Both the position numbers and the translations under genes were made by a program. A stretch of DNA of 64,000 nucleotides from positions 620,001-684,000 of the forward strand of contig LR877153.1 in NCBI GenBank assembly GCA_903995115.1. Reading direction: 5' to 3'. Of this stretch, positions 7,875-16,778 are shown in pieces (the first letter of the stretch is position 1; each line of letters opens with the position of its first letter). Origin of the DNA: Angomonas deanei. Taxonomy: Eukaryota > Euglenozoa > Kinetoplastea > Trypanosomatida > Trypanosomatidae. The notes beneath the pieces were generated by a model. The model made no database searches and was not told where the DNA came from. It worked only from the letters and a program-made list of their open reading frames with translations.

Positions 7875-8453
7875 TTACCAGTTCCAACGGTGGGGGGCAT
7901 CGCCGGGCTTCACGGTGAAGACAGAGCGGAGGTAGCCGAGCTTCTCCTTACCCTGGGGGTCCTTCTTGATAGCCTCGAGGAGGGCGGTATCCACCTTCTT
8001 CTGGAGCTGGGCGCGGGCGTCAGAGACGACGGCCTTCTTCTCCGCCTTGGCGGTCTTCTTGGCAGCCTTCTCGGCCTTCTTCTTCTGCTTGTCGCCCATG
8101 AAGTCGCCCTCGCTCTTGGCGGGCTTCTCAGACTTGGCGCGCTTGAACAGCTCGGGGGTGATGTCCTTGGTGTCGACGGCGCTAATATCCACCTTGGTGC
8201 TGGTGGCGATGATGTAGCGGGAGTCGATACGGCGAATAGGGACGCCGTTCAGCTTCATGGGACCAGAGATGACGAGGGGGCCGTTGTTGGGGAGCTGCTT
8301 CAGGATGACCGCACGGCGGCCACGGAAGCGGCCGGCGAGGATGATGGCCACAGCACCGGGGGCACAGCTCTTGCGAACGGTGGTGTACTCGGGGCTCTTG
8401 CGGCTCACCTTCTTGGCGACCTTCTTGTTAGCGTGCTTGCTCTTGGAGACCAT
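7875..8453 (-). CDS. RPL6: 60S ribosomal protein L6 (eL6)
   Basis: Protein of 192 residues matching eL6 of the cytosolic large ribosomal subunit. The central KOW-like core is clear (GAVAIILAGRFRGRRAVILK, then GPLVISGPMKLNGVPIRRID). The C-terminal tail is Lys/Ala-rich (KKKAEKAAKKTAKAEKK), and the protein ends with SVFTVKPGDAPHRWNW. The length is typical of kinetoplastid eL6. The ATG at 8453 follows a long C/T-rich leader and CGATAG/TTATAG acceptors. The codons are strongly G/C-biased compared with neighbours, as expected for a highly expressed gene. Confidence 0.95.
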   Translation of the reverse strand: MVSKSKHANKKVAKKVSRKSPEYTTVRKSCAPGAVAIILAGRFRGRRAVILKQLPNNGPLVISGPMKLNGVPIRRIDSRYIIATSTKVDISAVDTKDITPELFKRAKSEKPAKSEGDFMGDKQKKKAEKAAKKTAKAEKKAVVSDARAQLQKKVDTALLEAIKKDPQGKEKLGYLRSVFTVKPGDAPHRWNW

Positions 8454-8779
8454 TGCAGTATGCTATAAGCCTATCGAATGAGAGGTGGGGAGAAGAGAGG
8501 TATAAAAAGAGTGGAGCGCACCGTATTCAAAGAACACTCATTCACAGTGGAACGGTAAGGGAGTTTGTGATTACAGTGATGTGCCTAACAGGAGGCGGGA
8601 ACTAAACAAGTGAGGTTTATGATTGCTAATGTAAAAGAGTGAAGGTTTCTAGTTTTTGTTGTTGTTTTATATGTACACTGCATCACACATATAAAAACAA
8701 CAGGGATAAAAAAAAAAAGTGAAAAATGTATTTAATACTAGTGAAGGAAAAACAGTGACGCCATTGCTTGTCAGGAGCA
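8454..8779. other. Intergenic region between the POT transporter and eL6
   Basis: 326 bp with no protein gene. On the minus strand it holds the transporter 3' UTR and then, next to eL6, a C/T-rich tract at about 8,470-8,520 with AG dinucleotides close to the start codon, the expected trans-splice signal. Nothing else was seen. Confidence 0.5.
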
Positions 8780-10464
8780 TTATCCTCCTATACTGCGTGT
8801 TTTGGAAGCGTTGAAATAGTAAAACACACCAGTCACACAGAGTTGGCACAGGCCAAACGTAAAAAAGAGCCACGTGGCATTGGAGGGGTGCATGATAGGG
8901 GAAAACACAACCCCCAAGAATCCGCTGCAGCTGGAGGCCAACCAGTAGAGGCCCATCACGGTACCTTTCATCTGCGCGGGGGCACCAACGTAGGCGATTT
9001 CCATTACCGAGGGGTCCACCAGACCCGCCGCGATACCTTGCACCACGTAGGGCACAATCAGCACGGCCGAGGACAGCTTCTCCTTGCCTTCCTTGAGCAC
9101 ATACTCCTCGTTGTCGTTGTAGAAGCCGCGGCCCGTAACTACTGTCTGTACGACCCCACACCATACCATCGTGAAAGACATGAGAACAAACCCAGCCGCC
9201 ACCCGTGTGTGGGCCGATATACCCAAGCTCTGAGACCGCCGCGACGTCCTTTCGCAGACGGCGAGAAATATTAAAACCGTAAACGTGTTGATATTGTTGA
9301 ACATTTCGGGCGGCACCCACGTGGGCAGGTGAAGGGACTCCGCCTGAAACATGATATTGGTGCTGAATTGATTGCAAATAAGCCAGTACAACGGAAGAGC
9401 GATAAACGAGACGCACACACCCAACGTCCGCTGACAGTCGTTCAAGTTGTGGGCGGTGTAGATGTTTTCCCCATCACTGGTGAGCGTCCCTCGCTCCTCC
9501 ACCGAGTGGTAACCAGTCACGTCCTCGGCGGCGAGGGAGGCCTCTTTTCCGTACAGGGCGTACCCCAGAAACCCATTGACATTACTCAACTCAAATTGTG
9601 CATTTTTAATGGAGCCCACGGCAAAGCAGATACGATAGAACAGCGCCCGCCCAAAGAGCCGAAAGAAGACGAAGGGAGGTGTTTTCTCATTGACGGGGAA
9701 CAGGGCGAAATGCCGAAAAAAGATAATGGCCCCTGCAAGCACGGCCACCGCCGCCAAACAATAACTGTAGTAATAGCCGGAAGTGTACGAGGTACTGGCC
9801 CCCTCTACTACACGTGTGTCGAGGTTACGCAAGAGAGGTGCCAGGAAGATCCCCACCAGCGCCACCGCAGTTGGACACGCAGTACGCTACCCGGAAGAGA
9901 CTTTGCAGCGCCAAGTCCAGCTGCGCGTTTGGTATATCGCCGACATCATCGGTGATTCCCTCCTGTACCCGAACCTTTTCCATGTCGTTTAAGGGTTCAT
10001 CCTGCAGAGGAGCCTGTTCATTGCTGGTGTGCATGGCGGTGATACTGTCCGCCATCATGGGGTTCGTGCACACCTTCATCCCGCCGTAACCCGCGCCAAA
10101 CAACACTAACGAAATCGCAAAGAGCGTTATATTGAGGCCAGAGGGGCCGTAGGGGAAATTGCTAAACATGAAGGGCAAGGAGCTGATGGTGAGCAGCACA
10201 AGACCTAGCCCATACACTCCCAAAGACGACCCCAGCACGTTTGCCCGGCCTAGCGGACCGTCCGCCAGCCCCGAGGAAAGACACGCACAGAGGGGGAACA
10301 ATAATGTAGATGCCGTTGATGATCGCATTCGCCGCAGCGGCACCGGTGGACAGCATGTGGATGCAATACGTGTAGAGGGAAAAGGCCACGGCGTAGTACC
10401 CCATCCGCTCCGCAAACTCCACGCCAAGGATGACCCACACTTGCGGGGGGAACCCAAGCCACAT
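8780..10464 (-). CDS. POT/PTR family (SLC15) proton-coupled oligopeptide transporter, two apparent frameshifts
   Basis: Three overlapping frames on the minus strand together encode a membrane protein of about 560 residues. The first has the POT ExxER signature, EFAERMGYYAVAF, just after the start. The second has a GAGYGGMKVC segment where POTs have a Gly-rich helix after TM4. The third continues with many hydrophobic helices and a CNQFSTNIMFQAESLH segment followed by INTFTVLIFL, matching the conserved C-terminal POT region. One break is an extra base in the C4 run at 10,269-10,272, which restores FLGLADGPLG when discounted. The other is an extra base near 9,865-9,880. The open frame runs upstream to a TTG, but the first ATG after the poly-T tract is at 10464 (MWLGFPPQVW), giving a usual POT N-terminus. 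Such proteins import di- and tripeptides. Confidence 0.75.
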
Positions 10465-10628
10465 GAGGAAGGAACCAATGAGATCTTCTTTGAAGAGGGG
10501 GAGGGGGAAGGGTCGTGGGTGCGTAAAGGTGATGTCACGTGGTGCAGTAAACAATGGCGGCGGTACGGGGGCGGAATTCGGTTGTTTGATTTCCAAAAAA
10601 AAAAAAAAAAAAGTAAATAATAAACAAG

Positions 10629-11798
10629 TTAATGATTTAATCGTGTTAAGTCCATATCGCGCAGAAGCTCGCTACCCGCTGCGACAATATGCAGGACGGG
10701 GAGGAACCCCGGCATCTGGTACTCCTCCGTCCGCATCACCTCGAGAAGCGGCCAACTGGGATCCATTGCGTAGTACTTTGGCATCTTCACCCCGTCGTCG
10801 ATCTTGAAGAACACCACGACATCGTTAACCGTCTGACAGCGTCCCTTGTCGTCCCACGGGAAGGGCAGTAGCTCCTCCACCAGCTCCCCCACCAGCACAT
10901 CACACGCCACGTCGTGCATAATGTCGGTTTGGCTGTACTCGTCGTACATGAACAGAATCGGCACATGCAGCAGTCCGTCTTCGTCAAAGTACGGCTTCGG
11001 GTTACCGTAGGCCCCCATCTGCTCGCTGGACACCTCCGACTTGGGATTCAGCTTCACCCCCAGGCTGGTGATGGCCCGCGCAATGTTGGAGGTTTGGACC
11101 GCCTTTGCCTTTGTCTTTCGCAGATCCGTCTTTTGCTTCTCTTTCGCCTCGTTCAACTTTTGGTCGCAGAAGGCACGCAGTTCCTCAAACTCCCCTTCTG
11201 CCTTACTGTCCAGCGGTGGGTCCGCCATCTCCTTCACCCGGCTGACAAACTCCAGCGCCATGGTGTACTTCTTCACGGCAATGCAACACTTTGCGGCGCG
11301 GTAGTAGGACTTGGCGTAGGTGGGGTTCAGCACAATGGACCGCTGGGCATCCTCCAGGGCGTGGCCGTAGTTGCCAATAATGAACTGGGCCAAACTGCGG
11401 TTGGAGTAGATGGTGGCGGTGAGGGCTTGATCCTTTCCTTTCGCGTTGATCGCCTCCGTGTAGCTGTAGCAGGCGGCACGGGCCAGGTTCTCCCGCTTCT
11501 CCTGCGCTGGGTTGAGGGCCATCTGCAGACACTTGTTGCCATGCTCCTTCCTATTCTCCGCCACCTCGTCGGCGGGCATCTCATCGTAGACGATCGAGGC
11601 TAACGCAGCACAGCTTTCATTCTTTTCAATGTCCTCCTCCGAAATGTTTTCCATGAAGATTGGCATCTGCTCCCAAGCCTCCGTGTCTAGTTTGTAGTTT
11701 CCCTTCCGGCTCCATATCTCGTCAATCTGCTGCTGAAGGGTGTCCACGTGCTCGCGTTGCTCCTCACTAAGTTCCTTTGTCACAAGATTGTGTAACAT
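10629..11798 (-). CDS. TTC4/Cns1-type TPR Hsp90 co-chaperone
   Basis: Protein of 389 residues. The N-terminal motif typical of TTC4/Cns1 is present: EQMPIFMENISEEDIEKN, then LASIVYDEMPADEVAENRKE, leading into TPRs (about 80-200) with the classic ATIYSNRSLAQFIIGNYGHA repeat and a basic clamp (YAKSYYRAAKC). A charged helix (KEKQKTDLRKTKAKAV) links to the C-terminal wheel domain (about 250-389), with LHVPILFMYDEYSQTDIMHD and a final FLPVLHIVAAGSELLRDM. In yeast Cns1 is essential and works with Hsp90 on translation elongation factors. The family, order and length all fit. Start at ATG 11798. Confidence 0.85.
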   Translation of the reverse strand: MLHNLVTKELSEEQREHVDTLQQQIDEIWSRKGNYKLDTEAWEQMPIFMENISEEDIEKNESCAALASIVYDEMPADEVAENRKEHGNKCLQMALNPAQEKRENLARAACYSYTEAINAKGKDQALTATIYSNRSLAQFIIGNYGHALEDAQRSIVLNPTYAKSYYRAAKCCIAVKKYTMALEFVSRVKEMADPPLDSKAEGEFEELRAFCDQKLNEAKEKQKTDLRKTKAKAVQTSNIARAITSLGVKLNPKSEVSSEQMGAYGNPKPYFDEDGLLHVPILFMYDEYSQTDIMHDVACDVLVGELVEELLPFPWDDKGRCQTVNDVVVFFKIDDGVKMPKYYAMDPSWPLLEVMRTEEYQMPGFLPVLHIVAAGSELLRDMDLTRLNH

Positions 11799-11994
11799 TT
11801 TAGGTAATGTGTAATGATTCCTATAGAGAGTGGGAAGAGGTATTGGTGTGGTAGCAAACAGGACTCAGCTGTGGGCTGTCTGGCAAATAGACAACACAAA
11901 ACAAACAATAAAAAGGATGTGTCACTATACTTCCAGGACGGCATGGTTTAATCAAAAAAAAAAAAAAAGATTATCTGTGCGAAAACTTACTAAT

Positions 11995-12432
11995 TTAATA
12001 CCATGTGCGAGGCACCACCGGCTTCGTCCGCTGCATGTAATCCTTCCAACGGGGAATGTTCACCGGCTTCAGGAACTTGGTATCCGCATCCTTGGCGTAG
12101 TCCACCACCTTAATGAAAGGTGCAAACGGCATAAAGTACGTCTTCTGGGGTTCTTTCCATATGTTATCTCTAGTCACCACGGGCAGTGTGTTCCGTCTCT
12201 CACGCACGACGTCGGGGTCCTCCGTGAAGGAGAACTGGTGAATGAACTCGTGGTCGTTGGAGACCCACCACCGATTGTACTTGTACGGCACCGTCTCGGT
12301 CTTATTTCCCTCCTTGGCCAGCCGACCAGCCTCCTTCCGCTTGTACCGCTGCAGCTCTAGCCGTCGTGGCAGATGCACGCGGTGGTAGTGCTCCTTGAAA
12401 CTATCCCTAACGACGACACTTCGAGTGAACAT
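11995..12432 (-). CDS. Small basic protein, probably mitochondrial
   Basis: Protein of 145 residues, very rich in Arg, Lys, Tyr and Trp (YKYNRWWVSNDHEFIHQFSF, ending KPVVPRTWY). The N-terminus MFTRSVVVRDSFKEHYHRVH is a plausible presequence. Small, basic, aromatic-rich proteins of this kind are common among kinetoplastid mitoribosomal and respiratory-complex subunits, which is the reason for the suggestion. No specific family is recognised. The ATG at 12432 is clean and the stop is TAA. Confidence 0.6.
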   Translation of the reverse strand: MFTRSVVVRDSFKEHYHRVHLPRRLELQRYKRKEAGRLAKEGNKTETVPYKYNRWWVSNDHEFIHQFSFTEDPDVVRERRNTLPVVTRDNIWKEPQKTYFMPFAPFIKVVDYAKDADTKFLKPVNIPRWKDYMQRTKPVVPRTWY

Positions 12433-13008
12433 AATTCAGACTGTAAAACGGGAGAAACGAAAAGGGAGAGAACGAGAGTAAAATGTTGTTTCCCCCTTTT
12501 CTTGGTGGCACGCCGGAAAGCACTCATTTGTTTCGTTGGGGATACTTTTTTGTTTTGTTTTTTGTTTTAAATTTGCTCAATCCAGAAAAAGAAAACACGT
12601 CCAAACAAAACAAACTCAAAAAAAAAAAAAAGTAATATATAAACTAAAAGGTATCCAAAAATGAAAACAGAAAAAAATCTAAAAAGAATTAATTACAGGT
12701 ACATTAAAGTAATTAAATAAAACAAGCGTTTCATTTTTTTGAGGCTTTTTTTCTTGTTTTTTTGCTTTTTCTTCTATTGACATTCTCTTTTTGTTTTCTT
12801 CTCACCTCCGAAGTTCCAGCCTGTTGAGTCGCGGTATTCTCATCAGAAGATGAGAAACAAAAATTGAAGTTCTTTATCTGCCTGATTGTGGTTGTTTTTT
12901 CTCGTTTTTTTTTTTTCTATCGTTATCAGGACTTGAGCAACATGTTTCTCTCCTTTTTTTTTTTTTTTTTAAAAAAAAGTACTTCAAATACATGCACGAG
13001 GCGGTGTC
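12433..13008. other. Long AT-rich intergenic region with one perfect hairpin
   Basis: 576 bp without a protein gene between the ERG4 stop and the next minus-strand start. Much of it is homopolymer-rich (T and A runs at 12,757-12,800, 12,900-12,920, 12,953-12,978). Inside is a more complex block at about 12,800-12,860 ending in a perfect 8-bp inverted repeat with a 4-base loop (12,837-12,856). C/T-rich tracts near 12,440-12,540 on the minus strand would serve trans-splicing of the downstream gene. Confidence 0.5.
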
Positions 13009-14475
13009 TTAAATGATGCCAGGAATAAACTTGTAGGGGACCAGTTCGCAGTACTTATCCCACATCTTACCGTACTTGGCACGGCAGCGCGCCTCATCAC
13101 GGCGCTCACGGTCGACGAGGTGGGAAAAGAAGAAGGACGCGTAGAAGAAGGGGATGTAGGAGTCGAACCCGCAGGCGCAGCCCCACAGGAGGGCCATGGA
13201 GAGGTCGACGGTGTAGTGGATCTTGCGGCCGTAGCGGTAGAAGCCATCGACGAACAGCTCACCCTGGGGACCCTTGATGGTGCGGGGGTTCTCAATAAAG
13301 CGCCACGGGAGCTGGGGGAACGTCTTACGGCGGATAATCTCGAGAGGGACACCGCTACGACGCATGCGGAAGCGATTCTTCTGGGAGTTGATGGTATCCC
13401 AAATGTAGTAGCAAATGAGCAGCAGGACCACCATGACCCCAATGACGGGGAGGGGGTACTCCTTGTCCTTGAGGACGGTCTGGATGTAGATGGACTGCAT
13501 GCAGTACAGGAAGGGGACACCGCAGGTGTTCCAGAAGGCCAGCATCCAACCAAACTTCTCATAGTACAGATCCCAGGTGGTGATAATGCACTCCTCGCCC
13601 TTCTGAATGGCGTTGACGTAGATCAGGTGGGCAAAGACCATAAACCCCATATTGTTGGTGATACGGCCCAGCTCCTGGTACTGCTCCGCGGCGCAGCTGA
13701 GGGTGAGCAGCATGAGGATCACCCAAGAGTTACGGCACTCGGCGAATAGCTTCACATCGATGTCGCCGGGAAGACGGAAGTTCACGGCAGTACCCATGAA
13801 GAAGTCGTAAATCAGGTTGCCCGTCATACGAACGGCGCGGCGCTTTCCGGCAAAGTACACCACCACGGCGATCAAATCTCCGGTAATAATGGCGGCAGTC
13901 AGATAGTGTCCGTACTCATGACGGAGCGTCTGGAGCGGGTAGATACCGGTGTAGTGGAGAACGCCAGCGATGATGAGGACACAGTACCAGGCAGCCACGG
14001 CGTTGCACTTGTAGGTGAGGCGGTGACCGTTCTCAGAGGGAAGGGGGAGGCCCTTCACGTAGACACCGGGGAGGATGAGGGCGAGCAGGTACTCTACCAA
14101 GAGGAAGACCCAGAGGGCGACGAAGGAGCGGGTGGTGAAGCACGCGTGTTCCTTCAGGTAGTTGCCAAAGACGGTTTGCATCTTCTCTCCCTTCAGCATC
14201 GGGTGTCCGGGGTAGATGATGGTACCCTGGAAGAGCTCAATGCACACAAAAAAGTAGTACATGAGGAAGTGCGGCACCACAATGATGAAGAGCGCACCGA
14301 TGGGGCCCATAAAGTCGTACTTGCCATCCCACGTATCCTTCTCAGGGGTGAAGCGGGCGGGGACGTCAATCTGGTACAGCTCATCCGCGGTCATTTTCGC
14401 CTTGGGTTGACTTCGGGAGCGAGATCGGGCCGTCTTGGGGGAGCGCGAGCGACTGGAACGTCTCTTCGGCGGCAT
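13009..14475 (-). CDS. ERG4: Delta(24(24-1))-sterol reductase (C-24(28) reductase)
   Basis: Protein of 488 residues in the ERG4/ERG24 sterol reductase family (yeast Erg4 has 473). Motifs specific to the ERG4 branch are clear: RMTGNLIYDFFMGTAVNFRL, YVNAIQKGEECIITTWDLYY followed by EKFGWMLAFWN, and DTINSQKNRFRMR. The C-terminal NADPH/sterol-binding region is GELFVDGFYRYGRKIHYTVD, and the protein ends with KYGKMWDKYCELVPYKFIPG. About eight or nine hydrophobic helices are visible, so it is an ER membrane enzyme. It catalyses the last step to ergosterol-type sterols, consistent with kinetoplastid membranes. The N-terminus is an Arg/Ser-rich basic stretch (PPKRRSSRSRSPKTARSRSR), which is longer and more charged than usual. 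Confidence 0.9.
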   Translation of the reverse strand: MPPKRRSSRSRSPKTARSRSRSQPKAKMTADELYQIDVPARFTPEKDTWDGKYDFMGPIGALFIIVVPHFLMYYFFVCIELFQGTIIYPGHPMLKGEKMQTVFGNYLKEHACFTTRSFVALWVFLLVEYLLALILPGVYVKGLPLPSENGHRLTYKCNAVAAWYCVLIIAGVLHYTGIYPLQTLRHEYGHYLTAAIITGDLIAVVVYFAGKRRAVRMTGNLIYDFFMGTAVNFRLPGDIDVKLFAECRNSWVILMLLTLSCAAEQYQELGRITNNMGFMVFAHLIYVNAIQKGEECIITTWDLYYEKFGWMLAFWNTCGVPFLYCMQSIYIQTVLKDKEYPLPVIGVMVVLLLICYYIWDTINSQKNRFRMRRSGVPLEIIRRKTFPQLPWRFIENPRTIKGPQGELFVDGFYRYGRKIHYTVDLSMALLWGCACGFDSYIPFFYASFFFSHLVDRERRDEARCRAKYGKMWDKYCELVPYKFIPGII

Positions 14476-14975
14476 TGCAAAATGGGAATAATAATAATAA
14501 AAAAAAGTTAGCTTTGAAAGTAATTATGTAACTACACTAAGGCACAGAGGGGGACGAAAAAGGAAACATTAGGGTACGGGGTGAAACGACCAGAAATGCC
14601 CATCAGCACATGCAAAATAGCCAAAAAAAAAAAAAAAAAAAACTGATTAAACGTATCAATGCGTAAAAAAAAAAAAAGGAGGATTTTCGCAATTTAAAAA
14701 AAGAAAAAAAAAACAGGGGTGAGGAGGGGACAGACGGCACACACAACGCTCGCGGTCGATTACAACGCGAACCAGAGAGTTCTCGTTTCGTAAGACACAG
14801 CAGAGGGAAGGAGGCGATGGGTCGCACAAAAGCATATATTTTTTCCTTTAAGATTTAAAATCGAACACACAAAATAGAATAATTAAAGAAAAAAAAAGCC
14901 GGAGATACTTCGTGTCTCCTTATTTCTCAGTCATTGCAGCCTTCCATTCTACATTTACTTTTTTTTTTTTTTTTT
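14476..14975. other. Intergenic region between INO1 and ERG4
   Basis: 500 bp without a gene. On the minus strand it carries the INO1 3' UTR and, towards ERG4, several T/C-rich tracts (seen as A runs at about 14,622-14,640, 14,667-14,678 and 14,697-14,713) that can act in polyadenylation and trans-splicing. No repeat or RNA gene was recognised. Confidence 0.5.
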
Positions 14976-16540
14976 TTACTGAGCCACTCCCTGGTGCGAA
15001 GCGCGCATGCCGGGAACACGGCACTCCAGCAGAAGGTTGTTCTCGGAGGGGAGCCCAACGAGCCCACGCAGGAGGTTCTCGATCGCCTGCTTCTGACGGT
15101 TCAGTGCGTTAATCACGGGGGTGCCCTCTGGTACCGCGGGCGCCTTCAGGAGGTAGGAGAGAATGGAAAGAACGGTGTCCATGTGCTCGTACGACTCGGC
15201 GGAGGAGCCGTCGGTGGAAAGCGTGATGCGCTCCATCAGCTCGGTGAGTACCACAAGGTCGATAATGAGGGGAGTGGCAAGCAGGGAGTCCTCGCAGGTG
15301 TTGTGCATGACAACGGTCTGCTGTCCTCCCATGAAGATGGAGAAGGTATACTCGTCCATCGCCCGCTTGCTATCGCCAACGTAGGGAAGGTACTTGATCA
15401 CGATGCAATGGTCGGGCTTTTCGCCAGGGGGGAAGAGAATGTTGTTGGACGCCACCATGTCATCCACGACGTTACTCTTGGTGATTTCCTTGGAGCGGAA
15501 CTGGCGGGGGCGGACAGATTGTAGCCATCGTTGTTACCGAGGTGGTTGTAGCTGGCGATGCACTCGGGCTTGATACCCGCACCCACGAAGAATTCCACCA
15601 GGGCGGACTTCATCTTGGTCTGGCCGGACTTGAAGTCGTCTCCACCAATGAACACCTTGTTTTGGCGGGCGAGTTCGACCAAACCGTTGCAGATCGTGTT
15701 CTGGGGGGCACCGTTGATGTAGCTGCTTCCTTCGAGGATGGCGGCAAGGGCGTAGAGGGAGGAGGGGGAGATCTCCGCCTCGTTGCGCTTCACAGCGGCG
15801 ATGAAGTTATCGGCAGTGTCGTGGATGCCGGTGGCGTGGTCGCAGAAACGCTCCGTGTTGGCGGTCCAGAGGACAATTACCTTGTCGAGCTGGTTGGTAG
15901 ACTTGAAGTGGCGGATGTCGGCTCTCACCTTCTCCACTGCCTCCCACTTGTTGGCGGCCTTGATGGTGTTGTCGGCGCGTCCCTCCTGGTTACCGGCGAC
16001 GAAGTCGAGGTCGAAGAGGGCGGGGAGGGGGGTCAGCTGCTTCATGTGGTCGTAGAGGGCGTTCTGAAGTTGAACGTCAAGCACGCCGGCACGTTGCATG
16101 GCATCCCCGAGGTTCATGCTGCTGCAGTCCCAGCCGCCAATGACGAGGTCGTTGGGGCTGACCATGGGCACAATGGAGTTGAGGGGGACAAAGGTCTCGT
16201 GGAGGTCGCGGGTGAGGCCGAGGTTGATGGTGCTGGACTGGGTGATGGAGCCAAAGTAGTTGGCCTTCTGCACACCAGTCTTGGTGCGCCAGGTGATGCC
16301 GTGCTTGTTGGCGAGGATACCGGCAGTCACCGTGGTACCGTTGTTGCCGCCCCAACCGACAAGCATGGTGCCCACACGGGGGACCTTGCGCTCCGTTCGG
16401 AAACGAAGGGTGGTATCGACGGGCTCCACCTCGACCGCGTCCCCGGTCTTTGTCACACGGGTGCTGTGGTACACGTACTTGGACTCGATCGCCTCGTCGG
16501 TGTACTTCACGTTATCGCTCTTAACACGAACAGTGGTCAT
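14976..16540 (-). CDS. INO1: Inositol-3-phosphate synthase, one apparent frameshift
   Basis: Two overlapping minus-strand frames (16540 to about 15505, then to 14976) make a protein of about 521 residues (yeast Ino1 has 533). It converts glucose 6-phosphate to 1D-myo-inositol 3-phosphate with NAD, feeding inositol lipids and GPI anchors. The NAD-binding loop is [14 protein letters not shown], and later conserved pieces include [35 protein letters not shown] and, in the second frame, [20 protein letters not shown] and [18 protein letters not shown]. The break lies in the C-rich stretch around 15,500-15,512. One extra base there would give the family-standard QFRSKEI after NLSAP. Because the enzyme is highly conserved on both sides, a sequence error is more likely than loss. 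Confidence 0.88.
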
Positions 16541-16778
16541 TGGATGGATAGGAGGGTAAAATAAAATTAAAAATAAATAAAAACGGGAAGGCTTTATGCT
16601 ATAGTAGTTCGATTATAAATCTTCAAAAAAAAAAAAAAAAAAGATCGAAAATGGAAAGAAGAAAAATACAGTGAAATCCGATCGCACGCTTCATCTGCGT
16701 GGCTCATTCGGAATACACACATGGAAACGGGAGTGCAGATTGTTGGTTGCTTCATCTATCTATTCATTCAATGTATCA

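Noticed and set aside
7890-8468. 192-residue plus-strand frame antisense to eL6
   Set aside because: It is a mirror of the highly biased codons of the ribosomal protein gene; its Leu/Gly/Ala repeats are typical of such shadows.
15542-16564. 340-residue plus-strand frame antisense to INO1
   Set aside because: It is opposite a firmly identified conserved enzyme and shows the Gly/Val/Leu-rich bias of antisense frames.
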